A stretch of 64,000 nucleotides of DNA from Chlorella sorokiniana (lineage: Eukaryota; Chlorophyta; Trebouxiophyceae; Chlorellales; Chlorellaceae): the NCBI GenBank assembly GCA_025917655.1, contig CP084608.1:2418001-2482000 (forward strand), written 5' to 3'. Shown in pieces: positions 1 to 12,157 of the stretch. A program made the position numbers and the translations under genes. The notes beneath the pieces are model-generated. The model saw only the letters and a program-made list of their open reading frames with translations. It had not been told where the DNA came from and ran no database searches. Position 1 is the first letter of the stretch, and each line of letters starts with the position of its first letter.

Positions 1-313
1 TGGACAGCGTGCCGAAAGGGTGCCAACAAAGCGGAGGAGCGCTGCTGCGGCACTTCTGTCGGCCTGGATTGCATCTGATGACGCATTACGAAACCCACAA
101 CGCCTGCAACCTTCCCGAGCTGTTGGGGTCCCGGGCCATCAGCCTTGCTGGCGTCAAGTCAGCATGTGCAGCGGCATGCCAAAGACTTCCCCTTTCGTGA
201 TTAGCGTCCTTGCATTGTGATCCTGGAGAATCTGATTACTGCACAGCGCAGCCTGCCCCCACGGGGCTACAGTGCCGTGGGGCTTACGTCGCAAAAAGGG
301 CTACGCTATCGGG
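1..313. other. Left-edge upstream region, no gene recognised
   Basis: This is the leader of the histidine-phosphatase gene that starts at 314. Short open frames are present but show no family resemblance. No splice-joined protein or RNA gene was recognised. It probably holds promoter and 5' UTR sequence, but no TATA-like element stands out. Confidence 0.4.
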
Positions 314-2857
314 ATGTCGCCCAGTGAACGGGATGACCGGGTTAAGCAGTTCAAAGCCACCGTCGAGGCCCTGAACAACCAGTTCATGACATGGGCAAGC
401 AAGCAGCTTGAGAACTCTCCCACTCGCTTTTGGAGCACTGGCATGCAGGTGGGGATCACAGTCAGCTGGGTTTGGTCCCCGCCAGTGATCGGATCATTGG
501 CTGGGACGCCGGTTGTGCCCTCTCTGCCAGTGCCCTGCCGCCGCCTGTGACACCCAGTCCCTTGCCATTCAGGACTACCTGCGAGCCGTGGCCAAAGTGC
601 GGCGGGAGTTCAGCGATGTTCTGGCAGACGATGGTGAACAGCTTGGCGTTTGGCTGGGGAATGCGGTGCTGTGATGTTCGGCAGGAGTTCCGGACCTGTG
701 CGGCTGCCGACGTGCAGCCAGGATTGTCCCCACACCGCACCCCCTGCATGGCTGCTCCAACACGTCGACCTTGCCGCCCCGTGCAGACAACAACGGCGGG
801 CGGACGAGCGGGCGCACCACCCCGGGCAGCAGCACGCCACCGCTGGGGAGCGCGGTCAACGTCCCGCTGCCCAAGTACGAGCCGCAGCTGTCCCTCACGC
901 CATACTGCAACACCAAGGTCATCCACTTCATACGGCATGGGTGAGCCGCGGTGGGCCCAACTGACCCGCCTGGTTGCACGCCTGCAAGGGTGCTGTGGGG
1001 GCGGGCGTCTGTAGCACGGTGTGCCTTGTGTATGAGTCAAAGGTACTCCCCTCCTCCTCCTTACTGCTGCCCTGAACCTCCCTCGCGCCCCCCTCCCCCT
1101 GCGCTTCTCCTCCCGCTCTAACATGTTCTGGGTGTGCCGTTCTTTCTCTTCCTTGTCCCCCCATCGAGCGCTCCCACGGAGCCGGGTTTCAACACAACCC
1201 GACTCCTCCCGTGCACCGCCCCGCCCACACGCGCGCGCCCCCGCCCCCGGCCTGTTGCGCAGCGAGGGCTTCCACAACGTGGGCTACAGCAACAACCTGG
1301 ATGCGCAGCTGACGGAGCGCGGGTGGGACCAGGCCCACGCGCTGGGCCGCCACATGTACAGCCAAGCACCCACCTCGGGCGTGCAGCTGGTGGTGGTTAG
1401 CCCGCTGGTGCGTGCGCTGGAGACGGCGGCGGGCGTGTTTGGCGTGGACCCCAGCCAGTGCGACCTCGATCCCCCACCTGCCTGATGGCGGCGCAGCAGG
1501 CGGAGCGCAACGTGCGCACCGCGCACGGCGCGCGCGCGCTGCGGCCGGGGCTCAAGTTTGTGGCGCAGGAGCTGTGCCGGGAGCGGCTGGGTGAGGGCGC
1601 TTCCGCGTTCGCACAGGCTGGCACATGTACACATGGCAGGTGCAGCGACGCTGCTCTGTCTCGCGGTGATTGTCCTCCCCACCCTTTGCTGGCCTGCCAC
1701 CTTGCCCCTTGCTTTGCGGCAGGCCCCTCGCAGTGCGACAAGCGGCAGTCGTTGGAGGACACGCAGCAGCAATTCCCAGGCGTGGATTTCAGGTGCGGTG
1801 CCCTAACAACCTACCCAGCCAGCCACCAGCGATGTTCCAAACTGCCCAACATTGCCGCTACATCGTGCTGCTCCTGCTGCATATTTTGTTCGGTGAAATG
1901 CTGCTGGCCCCAACCCCGCCCCCACTCACCTGCTGGTGCGCTCCCTGACTATGCAGCTTGATAGAGAGCCCCACAGACAGCTCCTGGCAGGCGGGCAAGG
2001 TGGAGAGCGAGTCAAACGTGGTGGTGCGCGGCTTCAACTTCCTGGCCTGGCTCATGCAGGCAAGCTTATCTTGGTTGTGGCGAAGGGGGAGCGGGGGGGG
2101 GGGGCGCGCGCGCCATGCAGCTGCCGGCTGCCGTGGGCCGAGAGAGGCGGAGGGATGTGGTGGGGCATCGCGCTGGTGGTGCCCCTGTGTATGGCGTGTC
2201 TTCACATGTTTAAGCGAGTGCATTGTGGGGTCCTCAAGACACTTTGAGTGGCTTCCCTCGCACGTGCCAAGCCATCGAGCGCCTGCATTCGCCCGCAAGC
2301 CTCTCCCTGTAGCACTGACGCGGCCGGCCATGGCCGTCCCAACCCCCATGCAGCGCCCTGAAACGAACATAGCCGTCGTCACACACTCCGCCTTCCTCTG
2401 GTTCACGCTCACCTGCTTTGGCAACGAGTTTGCCAAGCCGGTGCGGGAGAACCTGCAGCGGTGGTACGAGGTGGGTGAGGGCGGCGGCGCGGTTCGCCGG
2501 GAGCATGCCTGTCTGTGCGCCTTTGTGCCTGTCTGCCTTCCGGGGCTGCGTCCAGGCTGACACCGCTTGCTGCTCTCTCATGCTCGGTCGCCAAACCCTG
2601 CTCCCCCATCCCCACCCCCACACCGTCACATCCCTGCACCTGCCACCACCTCCACCATGCCAGAACTGCGAGATGCGCACCGTGGTGCTGAGCGACGGCG
2701 GCGGCGCGGGGTGCCCGACCGCATCTGGTTCCGCGGTGGGGAGGCTTACGCGGAGCCGCAGAAAGGCCTGCTGCCCAACGTGAAGGAGCAGGGCAAGGGC
2801 TCGCTGCTGCAGGCGCTGCAGCTCGCGTGGGGCGGCACGCCGCGCGGCAAGAGCTAG
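314..2857 (+). CDS. Phosphoglycerate-mutase-like (histidine phosphatase) protein
   Basis: Multi-exon gene of the histidine phosphatase superfamily, similar to plant phosphoglycerate-mutase-like proteins. The first ATG in frame is at 314. An N-terminal acidic/basic region is followed by a Ser/Thr/Pro linker (exon about 787-940) and the catalytic core. The phosphohistidine motif reads IRHG, and after the intron (940/1263) it continues as EGFHNVGYSNNLDAQLTERG. A second-half block VVSPLVRALETA holds the conserved Arg. Later exons give the family block ELCRERLG / CDKRQS and a second catalytic His in VTHSAFLWF (about 2380-2400). The stop is TAG at 2855. A GC-AG intron follows LMQ at 2059. Three places need one extra G or C to stay in frame (G4 at 656-659, C5 at 1471-1475, G4 at 2708-2711). 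Substrate cannot be told; plant relatives are not true glycolytic mutases. Confidence 0.88.
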
Positions 2858-3525
2858 CGGCGGGCGAGCGGCCGCGTCTCGTTCGCATGCTCGCGGCCGC
2901 CACGCCTCACTTGCCCCATCACCTCGTGTTCCACCGCTGCACCCTGACGCGCTCCCTGCCTTCCTGTTCCACGTGTACCTCTTGTGTACCGCCCACTTGC
3001 CTCATCACTTGCTTCGAGGCCATCCACTGTGCACTGAAACACAGCTCCTTCCATTTTGTTAATAAGCTTTGGAGGTCATCAAGTTAGGCATAGAGCGATC
3101 AGATTCATGTGTTGGACAAAACCCAGGATGGCAAGGTGCGGGCGCAGCGAAAACGCGCCGGTGCGGAAAACGGGCGCCGCCGCTGTGGCGGCGGTGTGAC
3201 CGGCGGTGGCAAGGGTGCGCGCGACAAGGGCGTGCCCGGCGAGGTGCATGGGGAAATTGGGGAGGAAAGCAAGCGCTGGCAGGTGGATGGATGGAAAAAC
3301 TGGTTGTGCACAAGGGCATTAAACAACAACGGGTGGAGTGCCTGCGGCTAGAGAGCCACGGCAGGGGGCAGGATTTAAGGGGTGCCCCGCTCGTAAGAGG
3401 AGGCAGGCAGGTTCAGCAGCACGCAGCTGCGGGCCTGGGCCGCACAGAGCGGCGTTCCAGGCTGACTGGTGTACACGCCGCGGTGCTCGCAAGCGCCGGG
3501 CAGCGGATGCCGCGCACGCGGCCGC
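2858..3525. other. Convergent intergenic region
   Basis: This region lies between the 3' ends of the histidine-phosphatase gene (+) and the universal stress protein gene (-). It should hold both 3' UTRs. Open frames exist on both strands but are compositional, and no conserved protein was recognised. Confidence 0.5.
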
Positions 3526-4668
3526 TCACAGGGGGCTGTGGTTGGGGTGCAGCAGCAGCACGGGGCGCTTGCTGTGGGTCGCGCAGAACTTGGAAACCGA
3601 GCCCAACAGGAGCTCCTCCAAGGGCCCCTTGTCATGCGAGGCCACCACCAGGGGTCAGCCCCGAGCTCCTCCGCCTTCTTGCACACCGCGCGGCCAATAT
3701 GCTTGTGCCTGCGGCGACGGCGGCAGTTCAGGACCGGCGGCGATTCAGGGCCGGCGGCGATTCAGGGCACATGCAGGGCGGGCCGCTGGCGTGCGCTGTG
3801 CTCCTGCCTGCACGACCCACATCCCGCCAGTTGAACCACGCCAAGAGGGGGCCCAGTCCCCCCCAGGCAGCGACGCTGGAGCCCGCAGCGGCTGGCCTGA
3901 AGGCAGCAGGGCGGTGGGTGTTGCCCACCTGCGCTCCTTCACCAGGTGCAGCCACACGCTGTCCTCCAGGCCGCAGCTCTTGGCGGGCTCCAGGAAGTGG
4001 TCCACGAAGAAGAGCTTGGCCTGCTGCCACTGCAGGGAGGGCAAGCGGTGGGGGCAGCGCAGCAGTTTTGAGGTGGCCTGCTGCTGCCAACACAGGACAT
4101 CAGCGTCGTCGCAGCGCCTGGAGCAACGCCCTGCTGCCGCCCGCTGCTTGAACGCACCAGCATGCGCTCGGTTTCGGGGTCGGGGCTGCTGCAGTAGTAG
4201 ATGGAGCCGCTGGAGGGGCCGAAAAACACGTCGGGCACGACGTGCAGGAGGTGCAGCTCGTCCCGCGGCTTCAGCAGGTTGGTCAGGACCCACTTAAAAG
4301 CGGCGATAGAGTCCTGCGAAGGCGCGGCGTGCAGGGACGGCGCATCGTGGGACACTCAAAGCCCTGGACGCGGCCCGCCGCCAGCAACAGCTGCCCCGTC
4401 GCCAGATTGCAGTCATCCGCACCTCGCTGGCGTCGACTGCGAGGACGACCCGGCGCTTCGTGTTGGCCTCCCTGGAGCCAGAAGTCGAGCCTCCTGTTGC
4501 CTCGGCGCTCGCCTGCAGCGCTGTGCACCTGTGCTCGGTTCGGCGCTTCGCGTCTCCCCGTCTGACCCGCTGCAGCGCTACCTGGTGCTGTTGAGGAGCC
4601 AGGGGGCCCTCAAGAAGGCGCGCGACACAAGCGGCGTGTTTGCGCGCCCGCCGCTCAGAGTAGGCCAT
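3526..4668 (-). CDS. Universal stress protein (UspA) family protein
   Basis: Single-domain USP built from about five exons. The chosen start is the ATG at 4668 (MAYSERRARK...). The exon after it joins to TKRRVVLAVDASE, the first beta strand with the Asp used in nucleotide-binding USPs. Next comes DSIAAFKWVLTNLLKPRDEL, then LHLLHVVPDVFF (second strand). A later exon holds LFFVDHFLEPAKSCGLED. The C-terminal exon carries the family signature IGRAVCKKAEELGAD...ASHDKGPLEELLLGS...KRPVLLLH, ending at TGA (3526-3528). The signature needs one extra C opposite G4 at 3651-3654; as written the frame is lost just before VVASHDKG. The Gly-X9-Gly(S/T) ATP site is approximated by KGPLEELLLGSVSKF. One intron contains a 17-bp direct repeat near 3732-3767. 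Role: cytosolic stress adaptation, inferred from family only. Confidence 0.9.
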
Positions 4669-5677
4669 TTCTGTGCTGGTGCGGCAGCCATAACGGCAAC
4701 TTACGTGCGACAAACGCGTGGGAAGATGGTCGGGGCTCTGCAATCACGATCTCATATGCTGCTCAGAGCGGCCCAGCGTGCACCGCAGCGGCGCCTTTGC
4801 TGTGCCAACATCTAGGGATCTTTAACCCCTCACACGTTTTCGCTCATGCAAACCATAGAATTTTGAGATGCTTCTAGCCCTACAACTGTTGCTGAGTGCG
4901 GCAGCTGTGCCGCTGCCACTGCCTTCCGGTCCAGCAGCACGATGTCTGCGGCGGCACTCACCAGGCCCTTCGCGGGCGCTCTCTGCATTGAAAGGCTCCC
5001 TTCTCCTCCGTCCAGATCATATCACTTCCCACCATCCGACTGCTGACGAAGCTGAGGCTGTTTGCCGCTCCTCAGCCATGCTGGCTCTCCCTCCAGCCTC
5101 GCTCTGCCTGCTGTCTGGCGGGCTCCTGCTGCTCCATGTGGTAAGCCTGCAAAATGGAGCAAGCAACTCCTTTGTACGAGTGGATGTGAAGCCCAAGTTG
5201 CACGTCAGGTTTCATTTATGGGAGCACCAACAGATGAAAGCCTCACCGCCTTCCCTCTGCCTGGTGGCGCGCGGTGTCAAGTCGCGGAAGCAGATTGAAT
5301 GTTACCGTGTGCTACGGCGCCATGATATGTGGAGCTCTGAGCTTTTCAGCCGTCAGGAAACATATAACCGTACTGCGATGCGCGTGGCAGAGGACTGGGG
5401 CGGCTAACAAGACGAAGTGGTCCTTGCAGGGCCCAGGTTCCCCTCATCATAGTAAAAATAGCAGTGCACAGTGAACAATGAGATGTACGAAACCTGGATT
5501 CGTCACTGTATCAACGCCTGCTGGGCATGGCCTGCCTGCTTCCCTGCGCTCCTCCCAGCCGCCACTGCTGGATCGGCGGCATCGAACCCGCTGTTGCAAG
5601 CCACTTGAAAATCCAGTTGCTTCAACGCTGCAACCCGTCGGCCCTTTGTGTTGCTTCACGCCGCCGAAGCAGCAAGC
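4669..5677. other. Divergent intergenic region with an unsupported 179-codon ORF
   Basis: This is the roughly 1-kb region between the start of the universal stress gene (-) and PGDH (+), so it should contain both promoters. An ATG-initiated open frame runs from 4868 to 5407 (+) with a hydrophobic N-terminus (MLLALQLLLSAAAVPLPLPS). It shows no recognised family, and such ORFs are common by chance at this GC. I do not call it a gene. Confidence 0.45.
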
Positions 5678-8600
5678 ATGCAGGCCATCAAGGCGCAGCG
5701 CAGCGCCCTCCCGGCCATCCAGCAGCAGCGCAGCCCTGCTGTGATGCAGCAGAAGCTGGGTTTCAGGTCTCAGGTGCGCTTGCCATCTAAAACGTGGGAG
5801 CTGTCCTTTTGCTTGGCGTCTCTATGGTGTTTCCTCAGCAGTGTGTTGCGATCTGCAGGTGGCAGGCGTTGCTGTGGCACATCGCCGGGCGAACCTGCGC
5901 GCCACTGCGGCCCGGCCCACTGGCATGGCAGGTGATCGCCACTGGCAGCACGCTTTCCCGCGCCGTTGGCACGCCGATCGCCCGGCTTTTAAATTTCCCA
6001 GCCCTTCAGCCTCTTGGAGGGCCGGTTCAAGTAGGGTTTGCCGCGGCCCGGCCTCAACCTCCGCCGCCGCTGCTTTGCCGCCACCGCAGTTGTCGCCGTT
6101 GTCGTGGACGAGCCCAAGCCGACCATCCTGGTGGCCGAGAAGCTGGGTGAGGGCGGCGTGGAGATGCTGAAGCAGGTGGGCACCGTCGACTGCTCCTACG
6201 ACCTCACCAAGGACGAGCTGCTGGCCAAGATCTCCCTGGTCGACGCGATCGTCATTCGCTCCGCCACCAAGGCAAGCCACTCCTCCGCATGCGCTTTGTC
6301 TTTTTCTGTCGTGCTTCATCCTTGCTTTAGGGATCCAAATGCCCTCAATGTACTGACCTGGGCGATCGTTTTGCCTAGAGACATGGCAGGGGTGGGGCCG
6401 CGGCACTCCAGCATCTCTCCCATGACTAGCAGGGTGGCCCTCTGCGTAGACAACATGCAGCCTGCTCGCTGTCTGGCGCATGATCCCCTTTCTCTCCTCC
6501 CTGTTCTGCTGCAGGTGACGCGCGAGGTGTTTGAGGCCTCCAAGGGACGCCTGAAGGTGGTGGGCCGCGCCGGCGTGGGCATCGACAACGTCGACCTTGC
6601 CGCCGCCTCCGAGACCGGTTGCCTGGGTGCGTGCGTGCAGGGGCTGGGGACGGGTGCGGACAGCTGCGCAGCTCGAGCTAAGCCGGCTGCAAGCCTTTCA
6701 GGAGTGCGGAACATGCAACCAGCAGCACGCCAGGTTGTCTGACGCACCGCCGCCTGTCCCGCTCGCGCCCGCAGTCGTCAACGCCCCACCGCCAACACCG
6801 TGGCGGCCGCGGAGCACGGCATTGCGCTGCTGTGCGCACTGGCCCGCAACGTGCCGCAGGCAAGCCTGGGCTCTGCGCCTGCTGCGCCGGTCGCACTGAG
6901 GTCTCAGCACGACAGGCAGCCCCGCCCTGTGAACCTTGCTGCCAGGCCACCCTTGAACCGCGTCCTCAGTCAGCTTGAAGCGCAGCCGCTTTGCTCCCCC
7001 AGCCTGCCTCCCATCCCAGCCCCCACCCCTCTGAGCCCCCGCTGGCGTCCTTCTTCCGCCGCCTCGCAGGCTGACTCCGCCATGAAGGGTGGGCGCTGGG
7101 AGCGCAACAAGTGGGTGGGTGTCTCCATGGTGGGCAAGACCCTCGCCGTCATGGGCTTTGGCAAGGTCGGCTCGGAGGTGGCGCGCCGCGCCAAGGGTGA
7201 GCCCCGCCGCCGCCGTCGCTGCGCTGCCGCGCTGCCGTTGCTCTGGGCTGTCGTGACGCTGCTGGGGGGATGACCTTGCCTGCAAGCTCCCCACTTGGCC
7301 ACGGAGCTGCGTGGGTTGCTGTGCTGGCCTGCAGCATCGGGCACCCCAAGCTGTGCTGTCTGCTTCCCTCCTGTCTTCTCGCTCGCTTGCTTCCCCAGCC
7401 CTTTGTCACCTTCCTTCTGCCTACTGTTTCCCTTTTTCTTCTCGTTTTTCCTGTAGGCCTGGGCATGACCGTGGTGGCCTACGACCCGTACGCCTCCCAG
7501 GAGAAGGCGGCGGCGCTGGGCGTGAAGATCGTCACCCTGGACGAGGCCCTGGAGCAGGTACGGCGGTACAAACAGTACGCTGGGCGCATGCACCGCTACT
7601 GCTGACGCCGCTGGCAGTGTGGCGTTGGAGCTGCGCGCGTGTGTGTGTGGGGGCGCCTGCGTTTTGTGCTGGGGAGATGAGGGTGGAGGCTGGCCGGGCC
7701 ACTCTGATTGGGACGCCTACTCTCGCGGCCCTGTTGCTTTACCCCCCCCCGCCGTGCCACCTTTCAGGGCGACTTCTTCTCGCTGCACACCCCGCTGACC
7801 CCCAACACCAAGAACATGTTCAACGACGACCTCTTTGCCAAGGTGGGAAGAGTTTGTATCCCTGTGTCAAGGTGAAAGTGGGGCCCAGGGCCCCGCTGCA
7901 GCTGCTGCGCGGCGGCTGCCAGCCCCACAGCCCCCGTGGCTGGGCCAAGGGCCCACTACACCAGCATGCGCCTTCCACGACCCCCCTCACCCCCCCTCCT
8001 CCCCCTTGTCCCCTTCCCCACGTCGCAACAAATGTGCAGATGAAGCGCGGCGCGCGCATCGTCAACGTGGCTCGCGGCGGCGTGATTGAGGAGGAGGCGC
8101 TGGTTCGTGCGCTGGAGGCGGGCATCGTGGCCGGCGCCGCGCTCGACGTGTTCGCCACCGAGCCGCCCGCGGCTGGTGAGCCCGCCTACGCTGCGCCGCC
8201 GTGTTGCGCAGGGTCTCTGGGTTTTGTTTGTACGGCCTGACACGTTGGGCTGAACCTCTGCTCTGCCCTTCATTTGGCGCCGCCTGTCGGCCCACGCCCT
8301 CGTCACCCCCGACCGCTCGCCCACGCCTGTGGCACCCAGCGCCGCGCCCCTCCCCTCCGCCCCTCCCCTTTGTGCAGACAACCCGCTGGTGGCGCACCCC
8401 GCCGTCATCTGCACCCCCACCTGGGCGCCTCCACCAAGGAGGCCCAGGAGGAGGTGGCGTACGAGATTGCAGAGGCCGTCATCTCGGCGCTGAAGGCACG
8501 CACGCCGAGCAGGGGCCTGGGGTTTGTGTTGTGTTGGGGGAGAGGGCCACAGCGGCCCGTGCGGTGCCTGCCTCTTTTGGTTGTGCCAGCACGGAGGCCT

Positions 8601-10675
8601 GTGGCAAGAGTCCTTTTCCCTCCTTGCCTTCCCAACATCCATGTTCAAAACGCGGGCCGTTGGGTTGGAGTGGAGCAGCCATTCGGCCTAGCCCTCACAA
8701 CTCGCTTGTGCCTTCAAACAACGTCCCCCCCCCCGCCCGCTCGCCGCCCTGCAGGGCGAGCTGACCCCCTCGTGCGTCAACGCGCCCATGGTGGCGCCCG
8801 AGGTGCTCAAGGAGCTGCAGCCGTTTGTGACGCTGGCCGACAGCCTGGGCCGCGCCGCGGTGCAGCTGGTCGAGGACTCCGGCTTCTCCGACGTGTATGT
8901 GACCTACCACTCCCCCGCGGCGACGACCTGGACACCCGCCTGCTGCGGGCCATGGTGGTGAAGGGCATGCTGGAGCAGATCACCACCAGCCAGGTGCGCC
9001 AGCTGCTGAAGCTTGTGCGGGGAAGGCGGCTGCGGCACGGGGTCTGCCTGTGCCCTGAGGGGCCCCAGAAGAGCTGCTCCGCTCGCCGCCCCTGCGGCAG
9101 CCTGCTGCCCCTTCTGCTATGCCACACTCCCCCTCGCCTGGGCCCGACCCACTGCAATACCCTCTCCCGGCCCTGCCGCCCCCCCTGCTGCCCATCCCTT
9201 CAACTCCTGCCTATTGCTTCTGCCGTCCCTCGCTCACGCATGCGCGCCGCTGCCTGCCCCGCTCCCCCATCGCAGGTCAACCTGGTCAATGCCGACCTGC
9301 TGGCCAAGAAGCGCGGCCTGCGCATCGTGGAGACCGTGGTGCCCTCCGAGGGCACCCAGGCGCTCACCGAGATCGAGGTGGGCTGCCTCAAAGGGGCTGC
9401 GCAGGAAGGGACTGCAATGAAAGGGCGCTGCGAAGGGGGCCGCGGAGAAAGGGGTTCCTAAAGGACGCTGCTGGGGCGCACAAGCCAGTGCTGCCAGCAG
9501 GCGCATGCACCCATGCGCTGCTCTTTGTTTTGGCAGCGAGTGCGCCGGGCCAGCGGGAAAGTACCAGCTGGCGAGGCTTGGCACTCGCGTGCATGGCGGC
9601 TGCTGCCACGAGTTGGCGCAGCAACCTGCACCTGCTGCCGCGCTGGCTGGCCCCGCCGCCGTCTGGCCAGCCCTGCCGCAAGCGTTGGAGCGTTGCTCGG
9701 GCATCACTCCCACCCCTTTGCCGAGCCCTGTCCCGTCACGCTCCACGCACCCCTCCGCCCCCTCCCCTGCTCCGCCTCCTCCGCCAGGTGGCCATCGGCG
9801 CCTCCAAGTCCAAGTTCTCCTCCGCCGTGACGGGCGACCGCATCACCGTGGCGGGCCAGGTCAAGAACAAGGCACCCTTCCTCACCCGCGTCGGCGCCTT
9901 TGACGTGGACCTGGCCCTTGAGGTGGGGCCGCAGCAGAAATGCAGGACATGCCGTTGGTTGCTGTGGTTCAGGCTGCCCCGGGGCTGAGCTGGCGCTGCA
10001 GGGGGCAACCTGCTCTGCCTGTTGCAACAAGGCGCCGTCGTTGAGTCGATGATCACGCACTCTGGTGCGAACCCAGGAGCGATCTGCCCCCCACACACAC
10101 ATACACCAACCCCCTTCCTGTGAACAGGGCGAGGTGGTGCTGGTGCGCCAGACCGACCAGCCCGGCATCATCGCCGCCGTGTCCTCCGAGTTTGCCGCCG
10201 CGTCCATCAACATCTCCTTCATGACGGTGTCCCGCGTGGCCAAGGGCACGGAAGCCATCATGGCCATCGGCGTGGACTCGGCGCCCACCGCGGAGGTGGG
10301 TGGGCTGGGTTTGTGAGGCTGCGTGGGCTGCGGGCGGCTGCGTGGGCTGTGGCTGGGTGCCAGCTCCGCATGCATGAGGGGTGCGGGTGGAAAGGTGGGA
10401 GCCAGCTGTTCAGGCGGGAGGCGGGATTGCAGCGCCAGAACCAAGGCCGTGCCGCTGCTTCGGGGGCGCTCTGCAATCCAGGGTTCCTGCCAGCCTGCCA
10501 ACAGCTGGCTCCGGCGCTGCGGCGCGCAGCATTGTGCATGGGCGCGGTGGGAGGCTTTCACGCCGGCGTTGATGTGTCTGTCCTGTTGGGCTCCCCACCG
10601 CAGGTTGTGAGCTCGATTGGCAAGATCAAGGGCGTGCAGGAGGTGACCCTCTTCTCCGAGAAGCGCGCGACGTGA
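5678..10675 (+). CDS. PGDH: D-3-phosphoglycerate dehydrogenase, plastid
   Basis: First enzyme of the phosphorylated serine pathway: 3-phosphoglycerate + NAD to 3-phosphohydroxypyruvate. About a dozen exons. The start at 5678 opens an Ala/Arg/Gln-rich transit peptide (exons 5678-5773 and 5859-5931); the mature part begins near [17 protein letters not shown] (exon 6090-6271). Later exons give [17 protein letters not shown], the Rossmann exon [62 protein letters not shown], then HLGAST with the catalytic His. The allosteric-substrate-binding region follows and the C-terminal ACT domain starts at [20 protein letters not shown]. Stop TGA 10673. Three conserved blocks are each interrupted by one missing C (C4 at 6784-6787, C5 at 8414-8418, C5 at 8912-8916). 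GC-AG introns begin at 6272, 6860 and 8496. Identity is certain. Confidence 0.96.
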
Positions 10676-11471
10676 GGCGCTCCAGGCCCAGCGCCGTATA
10701 CCGCGATGCCTGCCTGGCTGCCGGCGATCCAGCCAGCTGGCGCCCCCGACCCACCGCTCCCGATTCTTTCCGCCCGGCCCACTGCTTTTTGGCACCGGAA
10801 TTGCGCTCCATTCTCTTAGCACCTGCACTTTCCCCTTTCTGCTTTCTGTGCTCGTCCTTCTGTGCTCATGTGCTTGTGTGTGCTGAACGCTTGCTAAACC
10901 TGCGGAGTGCCGTGTGTCATGTCCTGCCAGCATGATACTTGTTACGCTGGTCTCACCCATCTACGAATTTTGTCTTAGCCACAACGCCGCATGGCTACGC
11001 CACCACACCAACCATGACCGCTCAACATATGTGATTGCCCCCTCCTTGTAATGTCTCCTCTCGCATAACGGTCAGAGGTTGTCAGGCAGGCAAGTGTGGA
11101 AGAGAAAGAAAGCGGTGGGGTGACCAGCAATTCAGGTATCGACGTGGCGCCAGCTCAGGGCGCATAGGCTGCTCGCTGCAGCGCCCTGCAAGCACTGGGC
11201 GCGAACTGCTGTCATGATCCAACCCGCTTATATTTCTGAAGGTCTGCATCACCTTAACGGCCCCACATTGTGCAGTCTCAGCGCGCAAAGTCTCGGCTGT
11301 TCTGAAAACCCAGGCCTGTTTGCGGGGGCAGCCGATCCAAGGGCAAGTGGGCGGGATGCTTAGCGCTGAAAGAAAGCTGAAGCCGCGTTTCCTGCTACGT
11401 CCACCCTGGCCTGTCCGCCCCGCCTCCCCCGCCAAGCAGGCCTCGATTCCTTGGTTCCACAGGCGGCGGGC

Positions 11472-12157
11472 ATGGCGCTGGAGGGGAAGGTAGCAATCGT
11501 GACCGGTGCCACCGGTATCGTGGGAGAGGGCATTGCACGGGCCTTTCTGGAGTCCGGGGCCACCCTAGTGTGTCCAGTACGCAGGTGCTTGCGACAGCGC
11601 CACCTGCTGCCTGCATGGTCCAGCCGCATGCCCGGAATTCCTTCTTTCCCTGCTCATGGCATTGCACGGGCCTTTCTGGAGTCCGGGGCCACCCTGGTGT
11701 GTCCAGTACGCAGGTGCTTGCGACAGCGCCACCTGCTGCCTGCATGGTCCAGCCGCATGCCCGGAATTCCTTCTTTCCCTGCTCGCTTCTGGAACAGATT
11801 TTCTTGTTCGCATGCTGAGCGCAGCGCGGGCAAAGAGTCGGGGCTGCGAGCTGCGCTGGGCTCGCCGCCCTCCGCCCGCCTGGACTGCCCGGTGGGCGAC
11901 TACGCAAGCGGGGAAGGGGCCAAGCAGCTGGCGCGCTACGTCCAGCTCAAGCACGGTGCAGTGGTGAGCCTGCAGGCCGGACGGACCTTGCCTGCCGCCC
12001 TGCCCCGGGTCTCTGCTGCCGCACCGAAGACGGCTACGCCCTTGCCGGCTCCGGCTGGCGGCTGGCAGCTGGCAGCCTCTCTGCCGTCGTCACCCTTCCT
12101 CCCGTCCAAACATGCCTTCAGTCGTGCTGTGTGTCCACATCCAGGCTGCTCATGCCT
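11472..12157 (+). pseudogene. Truncated 5' copy of the short-chain dehydrogenase gene
   Basis: Upstream copy created by the 1205-bp duplication. It has the same ATG (11472), the same nucleotide-binding motif TGATGIVG, the 129-bp nested duplication and the exon AGKESGLRAALGS...QLKHGAV. It lacks the exons encoding VVACTGGM onward, the Tyr region and the C-terminus. Its transcript would run into the second copy's upstream region and start. Splicing from its exon 2 donor to the downstream exon at 13405 could still give a full protein, so the truncated copy may act as an alternative promoter and 5' end rather than a dead gene. It may also be absent from the real genome if the duplication is an assembly artefact. 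Confidence 0.75.
11530..11784 (+). repeat. Nested 129-bp in-frame tandem duplication (copy 1)
   Basis: Unit 11530-11658 (GCATTGCACGGGCCTTTCTG...) is followed directly by a second unit from 11659 to about 11784 with one visible difference (CCTAGTG versus CCTGGTG). The length of 129 equals 43 codons, so the frame stays open. Each unit carries the end of coding exon 1 (ESGATLVCPVR) and its splice donor AG|GTGCTT, giving two donors. Confidence 0.93.

Larger units (their letters stand above)
10953..12157. repeat. 1205-bp tandem duplication, upstream copy
   Basis: Copy 1 of a direct tandem repeat. The block starts with TCACCCATCTACGAATTTTG at 10953 and recurs with an offset of exactly 1205 at 12158. 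It covers the upstream region, the start and the first two coding exons of the short-chain dehydrogenase gene, plus part of intron 2. By eye the two copies are identical across their length, including the nested 129-bp duplication, so the event is very recent or an assembly duplication. Confidence 0.95.

Noticed and set aside
4868-5407. A 179-codon ORF with a hydrophobic N-terminus as a secreted protein gene
   Set aside because: No family, no splice evidence and a position in a divergent promoter region. Chance ORFs of this size are common in this sequence.
5678-10675. PGDH as a pseudogene because of three frameshifts
   Set aside because: All exons, splice sites and catalytic residues are preserved, and each break is a missing C in a run, the same as in most other genes here.
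11046-11050. TGTAA as a green-algal poly(A) signal for PGDH
   Set aside because: It lies 370 bases after the stop and inside the 1205-bp repeat. Other genes here do not show a consistent TGTAA, so I do not call it.
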